24,075 nt of DNA from an uncultured Chloroflexota bacterium (GTDB taxonomy: Bacteria; Chloroflexota; Limnocylindria; Limnocylindrales; Limnocylindraceae): NCBI GenBank assembly GCA_903944295.1, contig CAJARA010000039.1, positions 1-24,075 of the forward strand, written 5' to 3'. Below are positions 15,878 to 22,870 of this stretch, piece by piece. The notes under the pieces are model-generated. The model saw only the letters and a list, made by a program, of their open reading frames with translations. It did no database searches and was not told the origin of the DNA. Positions within the stretch are counted from its first letter, which is position 1, and each line of letters begins with the position of its first letter. A program made the translations under genes and the position numbers.

Positions 15878-15890
15878 ATCTCTTAGAGAT
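15878..15890. promoter_or_regulatory. Palindrome between tauE-like gene and sulfotransferase 1
   Basis: ATCTCT-T-AGAGAT, 6-bp arms around one base, lies in the 31-bp gap. A TTGACA follows on the minus strand at 15891-15896, overlapping the upstream stop, but no -10 box is correctly spaced. It could be a protein site or an RNA processing element. Confidence 0.3.
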
Positions 15891-15892
15891 TG

Positions 15893-16768
15893 TCAACGCG
15901 TTGCGCGAGTGCCACCCTCGCTGCGGACCTTCAGTACGGTGTAGACGAGTGCCCCGACCCAGACAGCCACAATTCCTGCGTACACAAGGACAAACGTGTT
16001 CCCCTCAATACCCGCAGCGCCCATGATGACGCGCGCATTGGTGAAGCAGATAAACCCTCCAACGGTGACCCCGAGGATGCGGGGATTAAGATGGCGCACC
16101 ATGTATGCAGCTATCGGTGCAGCAATGAGACCGCCGGCAAGCAGCGCGAGGACGAACTCGACCTTTACCCCCTCGCCTCCGAGCGAGGCAAAGAATCCAA
16201 CGCTCGCTGAGAGTGCAACGATGAACTCGCTTGCGCTCACCGTACCAATCACGCGGTTCGGTGCGAGGCGACCATCGGCAAGAAGTGTTGGTGTAGTGAC
16301 TGGTCCCCATCCGCCGCCCCCCGTTGCATCAATGAATCCACCAATAAAGCCGAGCGGCGCAAGAAACTTTAGACCTGGGCGACCCTTGCGCTCAACCCGG
16401 ACCTTCCCCAAGAGGAATCGAAGCAGTACGTAGATTCCAAGGGCGAATAAGAGCGTGCTGGCGAGCGGCTTCGCCGCCTCCGTTGAAAGTGACGAGAGGA
16501 AAGTTGCGCCGAGGAATGCGCCAATCCCACCGGGGATTGCAATGCGTCGCACAGCGTGCCATTCAACGTTGCCAAAGCGGTGGTGTGCGACCCCTGATAG
16601 CGCAGTGGTTCCTACTTCTGCAAGATGCACAGAGGCTGAGGCCATCGCTGGGGTAAGCCCGGCAAAGATGAGCAGGGTGGACGAGGTGAGGCCGTAGCCC
16701 ATTCCAAGCGAACCATCCACTAGCTGGGCGGCGAGCCCCGCGATGGCGATAAGGATCAGCGTCTGCAT
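15893..16768 (-). CDS. TauE/SafE-family anion permease
   Basis: A 291-residue membrane protein with about eight helices and the TauE/SafE pattern GYGLTSSTLLIFAGLTPAMASASVHLAE near the N-terminus and GFIGGFIDATGGGGWGP in the middle. The family moves sulfite, sulfonates, sulfoacetate and related anions. Being first in an operon with a sulfotransferase and next to PAPS genes, sulfate/sulfite or a sulfonate is the likely substrate. AAAGGGG six bases before the ATG is a good ribosome site. The upstream region has three GTGAGA half-sites. Confidence 0.88.
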   Translation of the reverse strand: MQTLILIAIAGLAAQLVDGSLGMGYGLTSSTLLIFAGLTPAMASASVHLAEVGTTALSGVAHHRFGNVEWHAVRRIAIPGGIGAFLGATFLSSLSTEAAKPLASTLLFALGIYVLLRFLLGKVRVERKGRPGLKFLAPLGFIGGFIDATGGGGWGPVTTPTLLADGRLAPNRVIGTVSASEFIVALSASVGFFASLGGEGVKVEFVLALLAGGLIAAPIAAYMVRHLNPRILGVTVGGFICFTNARVIMGAAGIEGNTFVLVYAGIVAVWVGALVYTVLKVRSEGGTRATR

Positions 16769-16793
16769 TGTTAACCCCTTTCATCATGCTGCG

Positions 16794-16826
16794 GTGAGAG
16801 ATAAATCTCACTAAACATTGGTGAGA
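16794..16826. promoter_or_regulatory. Triple GTGAGA half-site operator upstream of the permease gene
   Basis: GTGAGA (16794-16799), TCTCAC (16806-16811) and GTGAGA (16821-16826) form two overlapping inverted repeats with 6- and 9-bp spacers. They cover the likely promoter of the permease-sulfotransferase operon. The adjacent Rrf2 gene makes its product the obvious candidate binder. Confidence 0.5.
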
Positions 16827-16880
16827 ATAGGGGGTAATTGGCCATAGCGCAAGTGCCTTGTGTGAGGTGCCGGAGAGGTT

Positions 16881-17330
16881 CTAGCGCCAGGCCTTCGGCT
16901 CGTCGAGGAGGCGCTTCACCCGGGCGCTGAATCTCTCTGCTACGGCGTCAGCCAGGGAGATGCTCTCAAGCACTTCGCGCTCTGCTGCGCGCACGGCAAC
17001 GAGCGCCGCGCGCAGCCCCTTCGCTGCACCCTTGTACGAGAGCTTCTCTGGGCGCGTCCCCGCAACGTTCGCGAGGGTGCCGTCAACTGCGCGAATCACG
17101 TCGGCAAGGCTGATCTCCTTTGCCCCCTTGGCGAGCGTCCAGCCCCCCTCAGGACCGCGCCGTGCCTTCACGATCCCCCCGCGGCGTAGATCTGCAAGCA
17201 CAGCGCCGAGGTATGAGGCCGGAATGGTCTGCGCCTTCCCGAGCGCGCTCGTGGTCAGGGCCTCCCCCTCAGAGGCGGCCAGCTCCAGCGCTGCCCGAAG
17301 CGCATAGTCGGTTCGATTTGTCAGCCGCAT
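16881..17330 (-). CDS. Rrf2-family transcriptional regulator
   Basis: A 149-residue winged-helix regulator. MRLTNRTDYALRAALELA, then IPASYLGAVLADLRRGGIV and RRGPEGGW, is the standard Rrf2 DNA-binding domain. There is no cysteine anywhere, so it cannot hold the Fe-S cluster of IscR/NsrR; it resembles the cluster-free CymR type, which controls sulfur metabolism. Its position between the permease and sulfotransferase genes suggests it senses sulfur status and acts on the GTGAGA sites. TATGAT six bases before the ATG indicates a leaderless message. It is divergent from sulfotransferase 2. Confidence 0.88.
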   Translation of the reverse strand: MRLTNRTDYALRAALELAASEGEALTTSALGKAQTIPASYLGAVLADLRRGGIVKARRGPEGGWTLAKGAKEISLADVIRAVDGTLANVAGTRPEKLSYKGAAKGLRAALVAVRAAEREVLESISLADAVAERFSARVKRLLDEPKAWR

Positions 17331-17336
17331 TCATCC

Positions 17337-17342
17337 ATCATA
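17337..17342 (-). promoter_or_regulatory. Leaderless -10 box of the Rrf2 gene
   Basis: TATGAT (5 of 6 match to the consensus), then GGATGA, then the ATG at 17330 on the minus strand. The -35 region is unremarkable. Confidence 0.55.
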
Positions 17343-17393
17343 CTCGTGTGGACAGGCGCAGGATCTATGGGAGCACATTGGCGGGGGTGAATC

Positions 17394-18647
17394 GTGCCAG
17401 CAAGCTTTGACCATAACGACGAGGGAGAGATCCTTCTTCACATTGGCCCGCATAAAACTGGGACAACCGGTATTCAACAGGCTGCGCTCCGCGCACAAGT
17501 TGCGCTACAACGACTCGGTCGGATTTACCTGCATGACGAGGGGCGTGAACAACTAAATACTTCCTCAATGGAGTTCCTTCGGTTAAGCGGTGAACGTCGA
17601 TTTCAGGGAGAGACGAAATCACTGACGAGCAGTCAGCTCTCACACATCATTCACAGCGCAGCACGGGGGAAATTAATCCTCAGCTCCGAACACTTCTGTA
17701 GATATCAAGAATTTCAAATCAAGGATCTGCATCAACTACTCCGGGAGGTCCGCCCAGGGCAGAGAGTCAAAGTGCTCGTGACGCTGCGACCTATTGCAAA
17801 GATCATTCCAGGGCAGTGGCAGCAGTTTGTGCGCGCCCAAGTGATGCCCCCGTTCGAAGATTGGGTAGCATTAGTGTTTAGTGAGCAGCCGTCTGATGCG
17901 TTTGGGCGGGCTTTTCGCCAGAGGCACGCTCACGACAAATTAATACTCCGCTGGTCTGCAGAGTTTGGTGTTGATAATGTCAGCGTTATTGTTGCAAATG
18001 ACCAGCATCCTGAATTCCTTTATCGTTCATTTGAAGAAATCATCGGTGTACCAAAAGATACTCTTGCTATGCGACGCGTAGCCAATGAGTCCCTTACGCT
18101 GCAAGAGGCAGAGGTCGTTCGCGCTGCACATGACGCTATGCATCGTGCTGGGATGTTTGATGGTAGTCAGTCGTCACGCGGGATGGCAATTGAGAGCGAC
18201 CCCTCAAGACTTCTGTACGAAGATGAACGCAAGAAAATTGGTTGGCCATATGACCGTATTTCCAAAGGCCTAATTACAGATCGCTCCTATCGCGAGGGAG
18301 AGAAGGTAGTTCTTCATGGGGAGGCACAGCGGAAAGTTGCGGCCTGGTCTCGCACAATCGTTGATGGCATCAAGGCCTCAGGAGTGCATGTTATGGGAGA
18401 TCTTGAGTCGCTTGTCTCACTGCCCGAAGCGACGGACGCCCGAAGTTCAAGTTCATCTAGTGTCATGGTCACGCCACGACTTGCTGGGGAGCTTGTCCTC
18501 TCTGCGCTGCAGGCAGTTGGAGTGGGGGGTCAGAGTGTCGAGGCACGTGTCTTACGGAAGATTCCAACCTCCAAACTGATCCGTCATCTCCTGAAGCGTT
18601 CGCTACCAAAGTGGCTGCGAATCCGTGTAGCGGATCGTCCAAGATGA
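17394..18647 (+). CDS. PAPS-type sulfotransferase-like protein 2
   Basis: A 417-residue paralogue of the other two. The phosphosulfate loop is HIGPHKTGTTGIQQ (16-29). The 3'-phosphate site is LRPIAKIIPGQWQQ (R132, W142), with glycine at 140 where the paralogues have serine. The acceptor-side region 45-95 differs most from its paralogues, so it likely has its own acceptor. It ends in a basic helix (LIRHLLKRSLPKWLRIRV). Start is GTG 17394, with GGGGG six bases upstream. The gene is visibly more AT-rich than the rest of the locus, hinting at separate origin. Its TGA overlaps the next ATG (ATGA). Confidence 0.84.
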   Translation: MPASFDHNDEGEILLHIGPHKTGTTGIQQAALRAQVALQRLGRIYLHDEGREQLNTSSMEFLRLSGERRFQGETKSLTSSQLSHIIHSAARGKLILSSEHFCRYQEFQIKDLHQLLREVRPGQRVKVLVTLRPIAKIIPGQWQQFVRAQVMPPFEDWVALVFSEQPSDAFGRAFRQRHAHDKLILRWSAEFGVDNVSVIVANDQHPEFLYRSFEEIIGVPKDTLAMRRVANESLTLQEAEVVRAAHDAMHRAGMFDGSQSSRGMAIESDPSRLLYEDERKKIGWPYDRISKGLITDRSYREGEKVVLHGEAQRKVAAWSRTIVDGIKASGVHVMGDLESLVSLPEATDARSSSSSSVMVTPRLAGELVLSALQAVGVGGQSVEARVLRKIPTSKLIRHLLKRSLPKWLRIRVADRPR

Positions 18648-19855
18648 ACCGAAGTAACGCGCTGGCTGATCCACGAGCGATCCCTAAGGGGAGCGTGCTC
18701 CTACACATCGGCCCTCCAAAAACCGGGACCAGCGCGTTACAGGGCGCCTGTCATGCGCAGCGCGCTCTACTAGCGAGTGCTGGGGTGCACTATGCGGGCC
18801 CTGGAGTGCAGCCATCAACCGCGGCCTTTGCGGTAACGCGACGAGAACACCCGAGCACGGGTCGCCCACCATCCATGCGCCATTGGCGGTCGCTGGTTAA
18901 GGAGGTTGCCTCGCATCGCAACGAAACCGTCCTGATCAGCAGTGAATTCTTTGCTGGTGCGTCAGCAGAGCAGGCACACGAAATTGTTGCGGCACTTGGA
19001 GGCGAGCGGGTACATGTTGTGGTCACACTGCGCCCACTTGGCAAGATTCTCGCTTCACGTTGGCAGCAGAACGTGCAAGAGGGTGCACGCGTGGGCTACG
19101 GCGACTGGCTCGCCGACGTACTAAAGGCCCCAGAATCTACCCACGCCAAGCGGTTCTGGTCACGGCAGCGGCACGATGCGCTCGTGGCGCGCTGGAGTGC
19201 CGCCGCCAGCACGGACGGGACACATGTCGTTGTAATTGACGATCGTGATCACGATGGCATTCTGCGAACGTTTGAACAGCTGCTTGGCATCCCAACTGAG
19301 ACATTGACAGGACATCGCGATACACCGAACCGGTCAATGACCCTTGAGGAGATTGAAGTGGTCCGCGCATTTAATCAGCAATTCGCGGATGCAGGTCTTG
19401 CCCCTTCATTGCGCTATCAGCTGATGTCTCGAGGGGCCGCGACGCACTTGAAGCGACGCTCCCCGTTGAAAGATGAACCGCGTATTACGACGCCGCGCTG
19501 GGCGCTCGATGAGGCGAACCGTGTAGCGCAGGAGATGATTGAGTCAATTCAATCAATCGGGGTCAAGGTGTACGGCGACACTTCTCTCTTGCTGACAGAG
19601 GGTGGAGGCGCGCAGCAGGAGGACAGCGCGGAGAGTGGAACACGCGTCAGCGTAACGCCTGAAATCGCGGCACGCGCTGCGATCGGCGTGCTCTTTGCGA
19701 GCGGCGCAACCCGAGGGTATGAGTCGGGGAGCAAAGTGCCAGCGTGGGGTGAACCGTACGATCTTCAGCGAGCAACCACGCTCCAGCTACTGACGGTTGC
19801 CGCCCAGCGAGTGATCACAAGTATCGCGCGGAGGCTTCGACGATTGATCAGATAG
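18644..19855 (+). CDS. PAPS-type sulfotransferase-like protein 3
   Basis: A 403-residue sulfotransferase-like protein closest to number 1 by eye: shared blocks include ASGVxYxG, LISSEWFAG/LISSEFFAG, GRP and W-Q-LV/KEVAS. The phosphosulfate loop is HIGPPKTGTSALQ (21-33) and the 3'-phosphate site LRPLGKILASRWQQ (R130, S138, W140). It too ends in a basic amphipathic helix (VITSIARRLRRLIR). I start at ATG 18644 rather than GTG 18611, because ATGA overlaps the previous stop by four bases, a standard coupling signal. Its stop is 8 bp from the convergent APS kinase stop. Confidence 0.85.
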   Translation: MNRSNALADPRAIPKGSVLLHIGPPKTGTSALQGACHAQRALLASAGVHYAGPGVQPSTAAFAVTRREHPSTGRPPSMRHWRSLVKEVASHRNETVLISSEFFAGASAEQAHEIVAALGGERVHVVVTLRPLGKILASRWQQNVQEGARVGYGDWLADVLKAPESTHAKRFWSRQRHDALVARWSAAASTDGTHVVVIDDRDHDGILRTFEQLLGIPTETLTGHRDTPNRSMTLEEIEVVRAFNQQFADAGLAPSLRYQLMSRGAATHLKRRSPLKDEPRITTPRWALDEANRVAQEMIESIQSIGVKVYGDTSLLLTEGGGAQQEDSAESGTRVSVTPEIAARAAIGVLFASGATRGYESGSKVPAWGEPYDLQRATTLQLLTVAAQRVITSIARRLRRLIR

Positions 19856-19863
19856 CCGGAACG

Positions 19864-21066
19864 CTACGCTTCCTTTACCGATACTCTTGCAATCAGAAGT
19901 TTCAGAATATCAGCAACAGCATCTTCAACTGAAACGTTTGACGCATCAATCGTCAGATCTGCGTCATGAGGGACCTCAAACGGCGATGAGATTCCAGTGA
20001 AGTCCTTGATCTCACCAGCTCGCGCGCGAGCATAAAGACCCTTTCGGTCGCGCGCCTCACACACGTTGAGCGGCGTGCTCACATGGATCAGCAGGAATGG
20101 AATCTCGCGTGGAACTGCTGCGCGGACGGACTGCCGCGCTTCATCAAACGGAGCTATGGGTGCCGCGATTGCAATGGATCCACTCTGTGCGGAGGTTAGT
20201 GCAACCTCCCCGATGTTTATGACATTCTGGATTCTTGCTGCGCGATCAAATCCAAGCGCTGGTGAAATCCTTCGCCGCATCACGTCACCGTCCAAGAGGT
20301 CAACCGCGGCGTGCTGGTCAAGGAGCGCCTCAGAGAGGGCACGTGCGATCGTGGACTTCCCTGAGCCAGATAACCCGGTGAAGAGGACAACTGCCCCGCA
20401 GTGATGCAGGCCTTCACGAGCCTGGGAGAAAAAATCTTGACTTGGCGCCGGGTAGTCCAATAGATCTCGTTCAGTGGAATCTAGCGGCAGCACTGCATCG
20501 TCACTCGTAGCAAAGCGAAGTTCAGCGAGATCAACTGAGCCGTCGGCAGGCCATGGAACCACAACAACGTCGGTTACAACGTTCGGATGCGTCGTACGCA
20601 GGTCGTCTCGGATCCTAAGCACAAGTTCAGTCAGCGTGTTAGGTCGCAAGCGTGCTTGCGGCGATTCAATCCGTGATCTGAGGATTGCAATTAGTGCACT
20701 CGGCGCCGCTGGGCGCAACTCAGCCGCAGTTCGCATGAGCGCACTGATCTGTTCTGTTCGGGGCGGTGCGGTAAGAGGGAGTACCGCGACAACCCCTCCA
20801 GAGCGCGTTGCGATCGCCGCTGTCGAGACGCGAAGGTCTTGCCTCCAGGCAGCTCCGTAGCCGCGTGCTAGAGGTTGCAGCGGGGCAGCCACACCATCGA
20901 GGACCTTGGCCACAGGGGTGTTCTCTGGATCTAGCAGTGTTGCGCCAGTAGACGGCGTTGGGACGCGGAGCGAGTGCTGAGGAAGAAATCCAGAGAGCAC
21001 GAGCTCGAGGCGATCAAGTTGGTGCTCGTCAAGCACGACGCTTCCTGGATCACGCATATCCCCCAT
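19864..21066 (-). CDS. cysC: APS kinase with degenerate N-terminal ATP-sulfurylase-like domain
   Basis: A 400-residue protein that should convert APS to PAPS. The APS kinase half (about 222-400) has P-loop GLSGSGKST (231-239), LLDGD (257-261), IQNVINIGEVA, and KGLYARARAGEIKDFTG (342-358). The serine that accepts phosphate in E. coli CysC (ISPH) is alanine here (A305). The first ~220 residues look like a worn-down ATP sulfurylase: LDEHQLDRLELVLSG matches its PUA-like start, GATLLDPENTPVA its second block, and STERDLL...FFSQAREGL its C-terminal segment before the kinase. The QxRNxxHxxH motif is missing. CysDN nearby supplies that activity. TAATCT lies six bases before the ATG. Confidence 0.86.
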   Translation of the reverse strand: MGDMRDPGSVVLDEHQLDRLELVLSGFLPQHSLRVPTPSTGATLLDPENTPVAKVLDGVAAPLQPLARGYGAAWRQDLRVSTAAIATRSGGVVAVLPLTAPPRTEQISALMRTAAELRPAAPSALIAILRSRIESPQARLRPNTLTELVLRIRDDLRTTHPNVVTDVVVVPWPADGSVDLAELRFATSDDAVLPLDSTERDLLDYPAPSQDFFSQAREGLHHCGAVVLFTGLSGSGKSTIARALSEALLDQHAAVDLLDGDVMRRRISPALGFDRAARIQNVINIGEVALTSAQSGSIAIAAPIAPFDEARQSVRAAVPREIPFLLIHVSTPLNVCEARDRKGLYARARAGEIKDFTGISSPFEVPHDADLTIDASNVSVEDAVADILKLLIARVSVKEA

Positions 21067-21072
21067 ATGGCG

Positions 21073-21078
21073 AGATTA
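21073..21078 (-). promoter_or_regulatory. Leaderless -10 box of the APS kinase gene
   Basis: TAATCT, then CGCCAT, then the ATG at 21066 on the minus strand. It is separated by 5 bp from the opposing -10 box of cysQ. Confidence 0.55.
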
Positions 21079-21083
21079 CCCTC

Positions 21084-21089
21084 TACGCT
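21084..21089 (+). promoter_or_regulatory. Leaderless -10 box of cysQ
   Basis: TACGCT, then seven bases, then the ATG at 21097. Both divergent starts fit into a 30-bp intergenic region. Confidence 0.5.
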
Positions 21090-21096
21090 CTCGTTC

Positions 21097-21957
21097 ATGG
21101 GAGACGACGTTACGCACGAATACGCTGACGATGGGCCGAGCGCAATCCGTGCGGCGGAGGTCGCTAGCAGGCTCCTTATCGCACTCCGTCAGCCAGGCGC
21201 TGCAGATGCGGTGCGTGTTCCTGCGGATCAACTGAGAGATCGCGGCGATCAGATGGCGCACGAGGCGATAACGTCTCTCCTTCGAGAGGCACACCCGCAG
21301 GATGCCATCCTGTCAGAAGAGGCGGCAGATGATCCGCGCCGATTACGCGCCGATCGCGTCTGGATCATTGATCCGCTCGATGGCACACGTGAGTTTGGTG
21401 AACAAGATGACACTGGAGCCTGGCGTGACGATTTTGCGGTGCACGTGGCGCTATGGGAGCGCGATCACGGTCTGGTGCTTGGTGTTGTGGGGCTCCCGGC
21501 GCGTGGCGTGATCTACAGCAGCGACGCTCCACCAGAGGTGCCGCCAAGCCCAGAGGGAGCGTTGCGCATTGCGGTGAGTCGCTCGCGACCACCAGCCTTT
21601 ATCGCAGCGCTGGAGGTAGCGGGTTCGGCAACGCTCGTACCGATGGGCTCTGCTGGAGTGAAAGTGATGGCGGTGGTGAGCGGCGAGGCTGACGCCTACA
21701 TCCACGCTGGCGGCCAGTATCAGTGGGATTCGGCGGCTCCCGTGGCGGTGGCGTTAGCGGCGGGCCTGGTTGCCACACGACTGGACGGGTCACCGCTCAG
21801 ATATAACGTCCCAGAACTCCTTCTCCCAGACCTTGTCGTCTGCCACCCAGACCGTGCCGACGAGGTGCGTGCGCTCCTTGACGCGGCGGGCTTTGGGCCA
21901 GACGGTGCGAGCGGCGCAGGTGCGACTGGCGCGAGTGCGGCAGAATCAGCGGAATGA
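21097..21957 (+). CDS. cysQ: 3'(2'),5'-bisphosphate nucleotidase (PAP phosphatase), inositol-monophosphatase fold
   Basis: A 286-residue enzyme that removes the 3'-phosphate of PAP, the by-product of sulfotransferases, relieving product inhibition. Metal-binding residues are visible: E74/E75 (LSEEAADD), D92-x-x-D95-G-T (IDPLDGT) and D211 (WDSAAP). The C-terminal 19 residues are an Ala/Gly/Ser tail of low complexity. Open frame extends upstream to 20974, but that part overlaps the divergent gene; I start at 21097 because the TANNNT box fits and the protein then begins just before the first helix. It leads an operon with cysD (10-bp gap) and cysN. Confidence 0.86.
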   Translation: MGDDVTHEYADDGPSAIRAAEVASRLLIALRQPGAADAVRVPADQLRDRGDQMAHEAITSLLREAHPQDAILSEEAADDPRRLRADRVWIIDPLDGTREFGEQDDTGAWRDDFAVHVALWERDHGLVLGVVGLPARGVIYSSDAPPEVPPSPEGALRIAVSRSRPPAFIAALEVAGSATLVPMGSAGVKVMAVVSGEADAYIHAGGQYQWDSAAPVAVALAAGLVATRLDGSPLRYNVPELLLPDLVVCHPDRADEVRALLDAAGFGPDGASGAGATGASAAESAE

Positions 21958-21967
21958 GGAGCGCACG

Positions 21968-22870
21968 ATGAAGAGCCACGTGATGAGCCAGCTCGCCGCC
22001 CTGGAGGCGGAGAGCATCCATATCTTCCGCGAGGTTGCGGCGGAGATGGAGCGCCCCTGCCTCCTCTTCTCTGGCGGGAAGGACTCCATCGTCATGTTGC
22101 ATGTTGCGCGCAAGGCGTTTGCCCCCGCGCCGATCCCGTTTCCAGTGATGCACGTTGACACCGGACTGAACTTTGCCGAAGTGATTGCGTTTCGTGATCG
22201 CTGGGCGGCGCAGCTCGGACTACGACTCGTCGTTGCTTCGGTGCAAGATGCGATTGAGCGCGGTGTCGTGAAAGAGGAGCCGAACGGCTCGCGTAACCGC
22301 ATCCAGACGCCAGTCCTGTTGGAGGCGGCGGCGCGCGAGAAGTTCGACGCGCTCTTCGGCGGCGGTCGCCGCGACGAAGAGAAGGCCCGCGCCAAGGAGC
22401 GCGTCTTCTCCTTCCGCGATGAGTTTGGCCAGTGGGATCCAAAAAACCAACGTCCAGAGATCTGGAGTCTCTACAACGGGAGGGTCTTCCCTGGCGAGAG
22501 CATCCGCGTCTTCCCCCTCTCTAACTGGACGGAGTTGGACATCTGGTCGTATATCGCCGAAGAGGAGATTGAGATCCCGTCGCTTTACCTCGCCGCTGAG
22601 CGCGAAGTTGTGGAGCGTGACGGCATGCTCTACGCCGTCAACGAGTTTGTGCCGCTGAAGTCCGGTGAGACCTCCCAGACGCGGAGCGTCCGCTATCGCA
22701 CCATGGGTGACGCGAACCTCACCGCCGCCGTTGAATCTGTTGCCGACACGGTGGCGAAAGTTGTAGACGAGATCGCTGCGGTCCGCATCACCGAGCGCGG
22801 CGCAACGCGCGGTGACGACAAGGTCTCTGAAGCGGCGATGGAAGACCGGAAGAAGGAGGGCTACTTCTGA
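21968..22870 (+). CDS. cysD: Sulfate adenylyltransferase subunit 2
   Basis: A 300-residue catalytic subunit of the CysDN ATP sulfurylase, which makes APS from sulfate and ATP. The PP-loop is CLLFSGGKDSIVMLHV (SGGKDS at 35-40), followed by MHVDTGLNFAEVIAFRD and, near the end, QTRSVRYRTMGDA, all diagnostic of CysD. Length equals the usual family size of about 300. I start at 21968, where GAGGAG is well spaced; the upstream extension lies inside cysQ in another frame. Its TGA shares one base with the cysN ATG (TGATG). Confidence 0.95.
   Translation: MKSHVMSQLAALEAESIHIFREVAAEMERPCLLFSGGKDSIVMLHVARKAFAPAPIPFPVMHVDTGLNFAEVIAFRDRWAAQLGLRLVVASVQDAIERGVVKEEPNGSRNRIQTPVLLEAAAREKFDALFGGGRRDEEKARAKERVFSFRDEFGQWDPKNQRPEIWSLYNGRVFPGESIRVFPLSNWTELDIWSYIAEEEIEIPSLYLAAEREVVERDGMLYAVNEFVPLKSGETSQTRSVRYRTMGDANLTAAVESVADTVAKVVDEIAAVRITERGATRGDDKVSEAAMEDRKKEGYF

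Noticed and set aside
15891..15896. TTGACA as an internal promoter for sulfotransferase 1
   Set aside because: No -10 box lies 16-18 bp downstream on the minus strand.
20974..21096. Extended cysQ start overlapping the APS kinase gene
   Set aside because: The extra residues have no family counterpart, and a correctly spaced TANNNT box supports the ATG at 21097.
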